In this document: positions 62,114-64,000 of the stretch, piece by piece
Numbering within the stretch: the first letter of the stretch is position 1
How the letters are laid out: each line of letters begins with the position of its first letter
From: Lewinellaceae bacterium
GTDB taxonomy: Bacteria > Bacteroidota > Bacteroidia > Chitinophagales > Saprospiraceae
Length of the DNA: 64,000 nucleotides
Assembly (NCBI GenBank): GCA_020636045.1
Contig: JACJYP010000001.1
Span: forward strand, 124,001-188,000
Reading direction: 5' to 3'
Made by a program: the position numbers and the translations under genes
Notes under the pieces: generated by a model
What the model saw: the letters and a program-made list of their open reading frames with translations, nothing else
Told to the model about the DNA's origin: nothing
Database searches by the model: none

Positions 62114-62621
62114 ACAGCCAAGCCCGGGCTGCGGCGCGGGCAATGCATTTATATAAAACATGGGTATTTCCCGCCTTAAAAAATACCCTGATCGGGGTAG
62201 TATCCGGCTTGACCGGAATATTACTTTTGTGCCGCTTTGCGAGGGTAATGCACAATTCCGACCTTTCGAGGCTAAATGCTTGCAGGAGCGGTAATCTGCA
62301 ATTACCTTTGAGTTGCTTTTAAGACATCTGCTGTTTAATCCCCTCCCCATTACACCAGCTCGTTTGGCGAACCAGTGTGCGTCCCCCGTGTTCTGTCTCA
62401 GTTGATGTCCCTACCAGATATTGGCAACAGGGCGGAGGCTTCACAAGCAAGGTCCCAAATATTTCAAGGAATTTCGAAAATGACCGGCGCGCCGTTGGGC
62501 AAACACCCATCCAGGCGCAATGTCATATAAGGCACTTCCGGTCGGTTTTGTTGTTGTGATATTGTGTTTACCCGTACTTAATCATCATATTTTTCATCAA
62601 AATTCTTTCTCTGTTAATCTC
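62114..62621 (+). other. Long intergenic region before a large secreted protein gene
   Basis: 508 bases without a supported gene. It contains an 8-bp hairpin GGGTATTT / AAATACCC (62162-62188), with no T-run, after the regulator gene, a -7-like TACTTTTG (62222-62229) with no good -33 element, and a T-rich stretch near 62590. A long untranslated leader or unrecognised regulatory RNA for the next gene is possible; I see no further structure. Confidence 0.35.
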
Positions 62622-64000
62622 ATGAAAAAAGCGAACTCTACAAACTTTTCTAACTTTTGGGGTTGGCTCGTGGCATCGGCTCTTGCATTGTCTATCAACG
62701 CTGGCGCCTATGCCCAGTGTACATTGGTTTGCAATAACCTGGTGCAGGTCTCTCTCGACGGCGATTGTGCATCGGAGGTAACGCCCGATATGGTTTTGGA
62801 GGGCGGCGGATGCCCGAACGGCGTACTTCAGGTGCAAGCCAAGATCAATAATGTGTGGGTGCCTGCCAGCGGCAACTTCATTGCATCGGCGGCCAACATT
62901 AACCAGACCATCCAGGTGCGCGTGCGCGACCTCGTTTCAGGCAACATGTGCTGGGGCTACATCCATGTGGAAGACAAACTGGCACCCGTACTCAGCTGCG
63001 AAAACATCAACCTCAACTGCGCCGTCACGACCTATTCGCCCGACTACCTGCTGAACGAACTGGGCTTTTCGCAGGCCTATCCCGTTGTCGACGACAACTG
63101 CGGGTCATTTTCGCTGACCTTCGTGGATACCTGGAACGACCTGACCTGTAGCGGCAGCATCAACGGACTGAGCGATATCAGCGCCTACGTTAAACGCGTA
63201 TGGACTGCCGTCGATCAAAGCGGCAACCAGGGCTCATGCACCCAGTTCATCTACTTCGAACGCCGCCACGTTACCCAGATACAATTACCCGGCGATATTA
63301 CCGTGGGTTGTGAAAATCCGGTGACGACGCCATCGGCGACGGGTGTTCCCTACGTGCTCGAATTCGGGCAGCAATTTCCGGTATACCCTTCCAATACATT
63401 TTGCGAACTGAACGCCACGTATTCCGACCAGTTACTGCCGATCTGCGACGGTACCTACAAGATATTGCGTACCTGGACCATTTACGACTGGTGCCTGCCG
63501 ACGACGCCCAACCCGCCGTCCACCAACCCGTTGTACCATATCCAGATCATCAAAGTGGAAGACAACTCCGGGCCCGTTATCGATTGCCCGGTGGATATGA
63601 CTGTCAACACCAATCCCTGGGATTGTGAAAGCGACTTCGATCTGCCGGATGTCGTTGTCACCGACAATTGTTCGCGCCTTGAATCCATCGAAGCCAAATG
63701 GACCGCCAACGGGGTGGGTTACAGCCTTACAGGCAGTTTCAGCAACTTCCCGGGCAACAACCTTTGGGACCCGGATACGCTGGGTGTTCTCGGGTATGCC
63801 CAGAACCTTCCGATCGGCGTAACCGAAATGACCTACATCATCACCGACAACTGTGGAAACAGTTCGGTGTGTACGTTCAATATTACCGTTGCCGACGATA
63901 CGCCGCCGACAGCCGCCTGCGATCAGCACACCCAGGTGTCGCTCGGAGTGAGCGGTATGGCGCTGGTGAACGCCTCTACTTTCGACGACGGCTCTTACGA
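62622..64000 (+). CDS. Large secreted protein with HYR/PKD-like modules, 5' part
   Basis: The frame is open from ATG 62622 to the end of the window (459 codons), so the gene continues beyond it. The N-terminus MKKANSTNFSNFWGWLVASALALSINAGAYAQ is a signal peptide. The mature part has many Cys and modules beginning CTLVCNNLVQVSLDGDC, AYPVVDDNCGSFSLTFVD, KRVWTAVDQSGNQGSC, IKVEDNSGPVIDCPVDMTVNT and TYIITDNCGNSSVCTFNITVADDTPPTAAC, the pattern of HYR-type domains in Saprospiraceae surface proteins. A T9SS sorting domain is expected at the missing end. It resembles the giant gene at 6025 in style but not module by module. Confidence 0.88.
   Translation, partial: MKKANSTNFSNFWGWLVASALALSINAGAYAQCTLVCNNLVQVSLDGDCASEVTPDMVLEGGGCPNGVLQVQAKINNVWVPASGNFIASAANINQTIQVRVRDLVSGNMCWGYIHVEDKLAPVLSCENINLNCAVTTYSPDYLLNELGFSQAYPVVDDNCGSFSLTFVDTWNDLTCSGSINGLSDISAYVKRVWTAVDQSGNQGSCTQFIYFERRHVTQIQLPGDITVGCENPVTTPSATGVPYVLEFGQQFPVYPSNTFCELNATYSDQLLPICDGTYKILRTWTIYDWCLPTTPNPPSTNPLYHIQIIKVEDNSGPVIDCPVDMTVNTNPWDCESDFDLPDVVVTDNCSRLESIEAKWTANGVGYSLTGSFSNFPGNNLWDPDTLGVLGYAQNLPIGVTEMTYIITDNCGNSSVCTFNITVADDTPPTAACDQHTQVSLGVSGMALVNASTFDDGSY

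Noticed and set aside
1..64000. tRNA, rRNA, prophage or toxin-antitoxin genes
   Set aside because: I looked through the intergenic stretches and short frames and saw no cloverleaf with a CCA-like end, no rRNA similarity, no integrase and no toxin-antitoxin pair; short RNA genes could still be missed by eye.

Overview
The window (about 55% GC by impression) comes from a member of the Bacteroidota, most likely of the Saprospiraceae type. The evidence is: type IX secretion (T9SS) cargo with both C-terminal sorting-domain classes, giant secreted proteins built from Ig/PKD-like modules, a TonB-dependent receptor with a carboxypeptidase-regulatory-like N-domain, a propeller/Y_Y_Y histidine kinase paired with a LytTR regulator, ribosomal protein S1 with a long acidic N-terminus, and promoters of the Bacteroidota form TTTG-N(19-23)-TAnnTTTG.

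Layout. 1-6009: truncated sodium:solute symporter, VOC protein and TfoX-like protein, an M43 zinc protease, parE, and a bifunctional NMN adenylyltransferase/Nudix protein. 6025-15214: a divergent pair, a 2034-residue T9SS adhesin-like protein with 18 repeated modules and a TonB-dependent receptor. 15427-21381: small Cys-rich secreted protein, S41 protease, alpha/beta hydrolase, GH3 beta-glucosidase and a small membrane protein. 21440-24800 is an accessory island: an IS4-family insertion sequence, a frameshifted remnant of a secreted beta-propeller protein, and a 42-bp tandem repeat whose 3' flanking sequence recurs at 36.3-36.5 kb. 24870-29248: YceI protein, sensor kinase and LytTR regulator on the minus strand. 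29363-36033: TPR/beta-barrel protein, membrane glycosyltransferase and a secreted PQQ-type sugar dehydrogenase. 36604-39916: GH13 lipoprotein and a T9SS protein. 40249-45676: clpB, a REP-associated tyrosine transposase (RAYT) flanked by six REP-like palindromes, and small conserved proteins. 45877-53046: MoxR ATPase, mntR-mntH (Mn uptake, with a DtxR-type operator over the promoter and a UspA domain fused to MntH), nitroreductase, a conserved unknown protein, YqeY-like protein and lptB. 53276-64000: rpsA, another T9SS type B protein, a DUF4286 protein, fadH, an orphan NarL/LuxR regulator, and the start of a further large secreted protein running off the window.

Themes. Polysaccharide use (GH3, GH13, sugar dehydrogenase, TonB receptor), a glycosyltransferase/outer-membrane exporter pair, T9SS surface proteins, and metal homeostasis. 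The most unusual material is non-coding: the dispersed 42-bp/174-bp element and the RAYT with its REP palindromes. I found no tRNA, rRNA, CRISPR array or prophage. All assignments are from reading the sequence; no database search was run.
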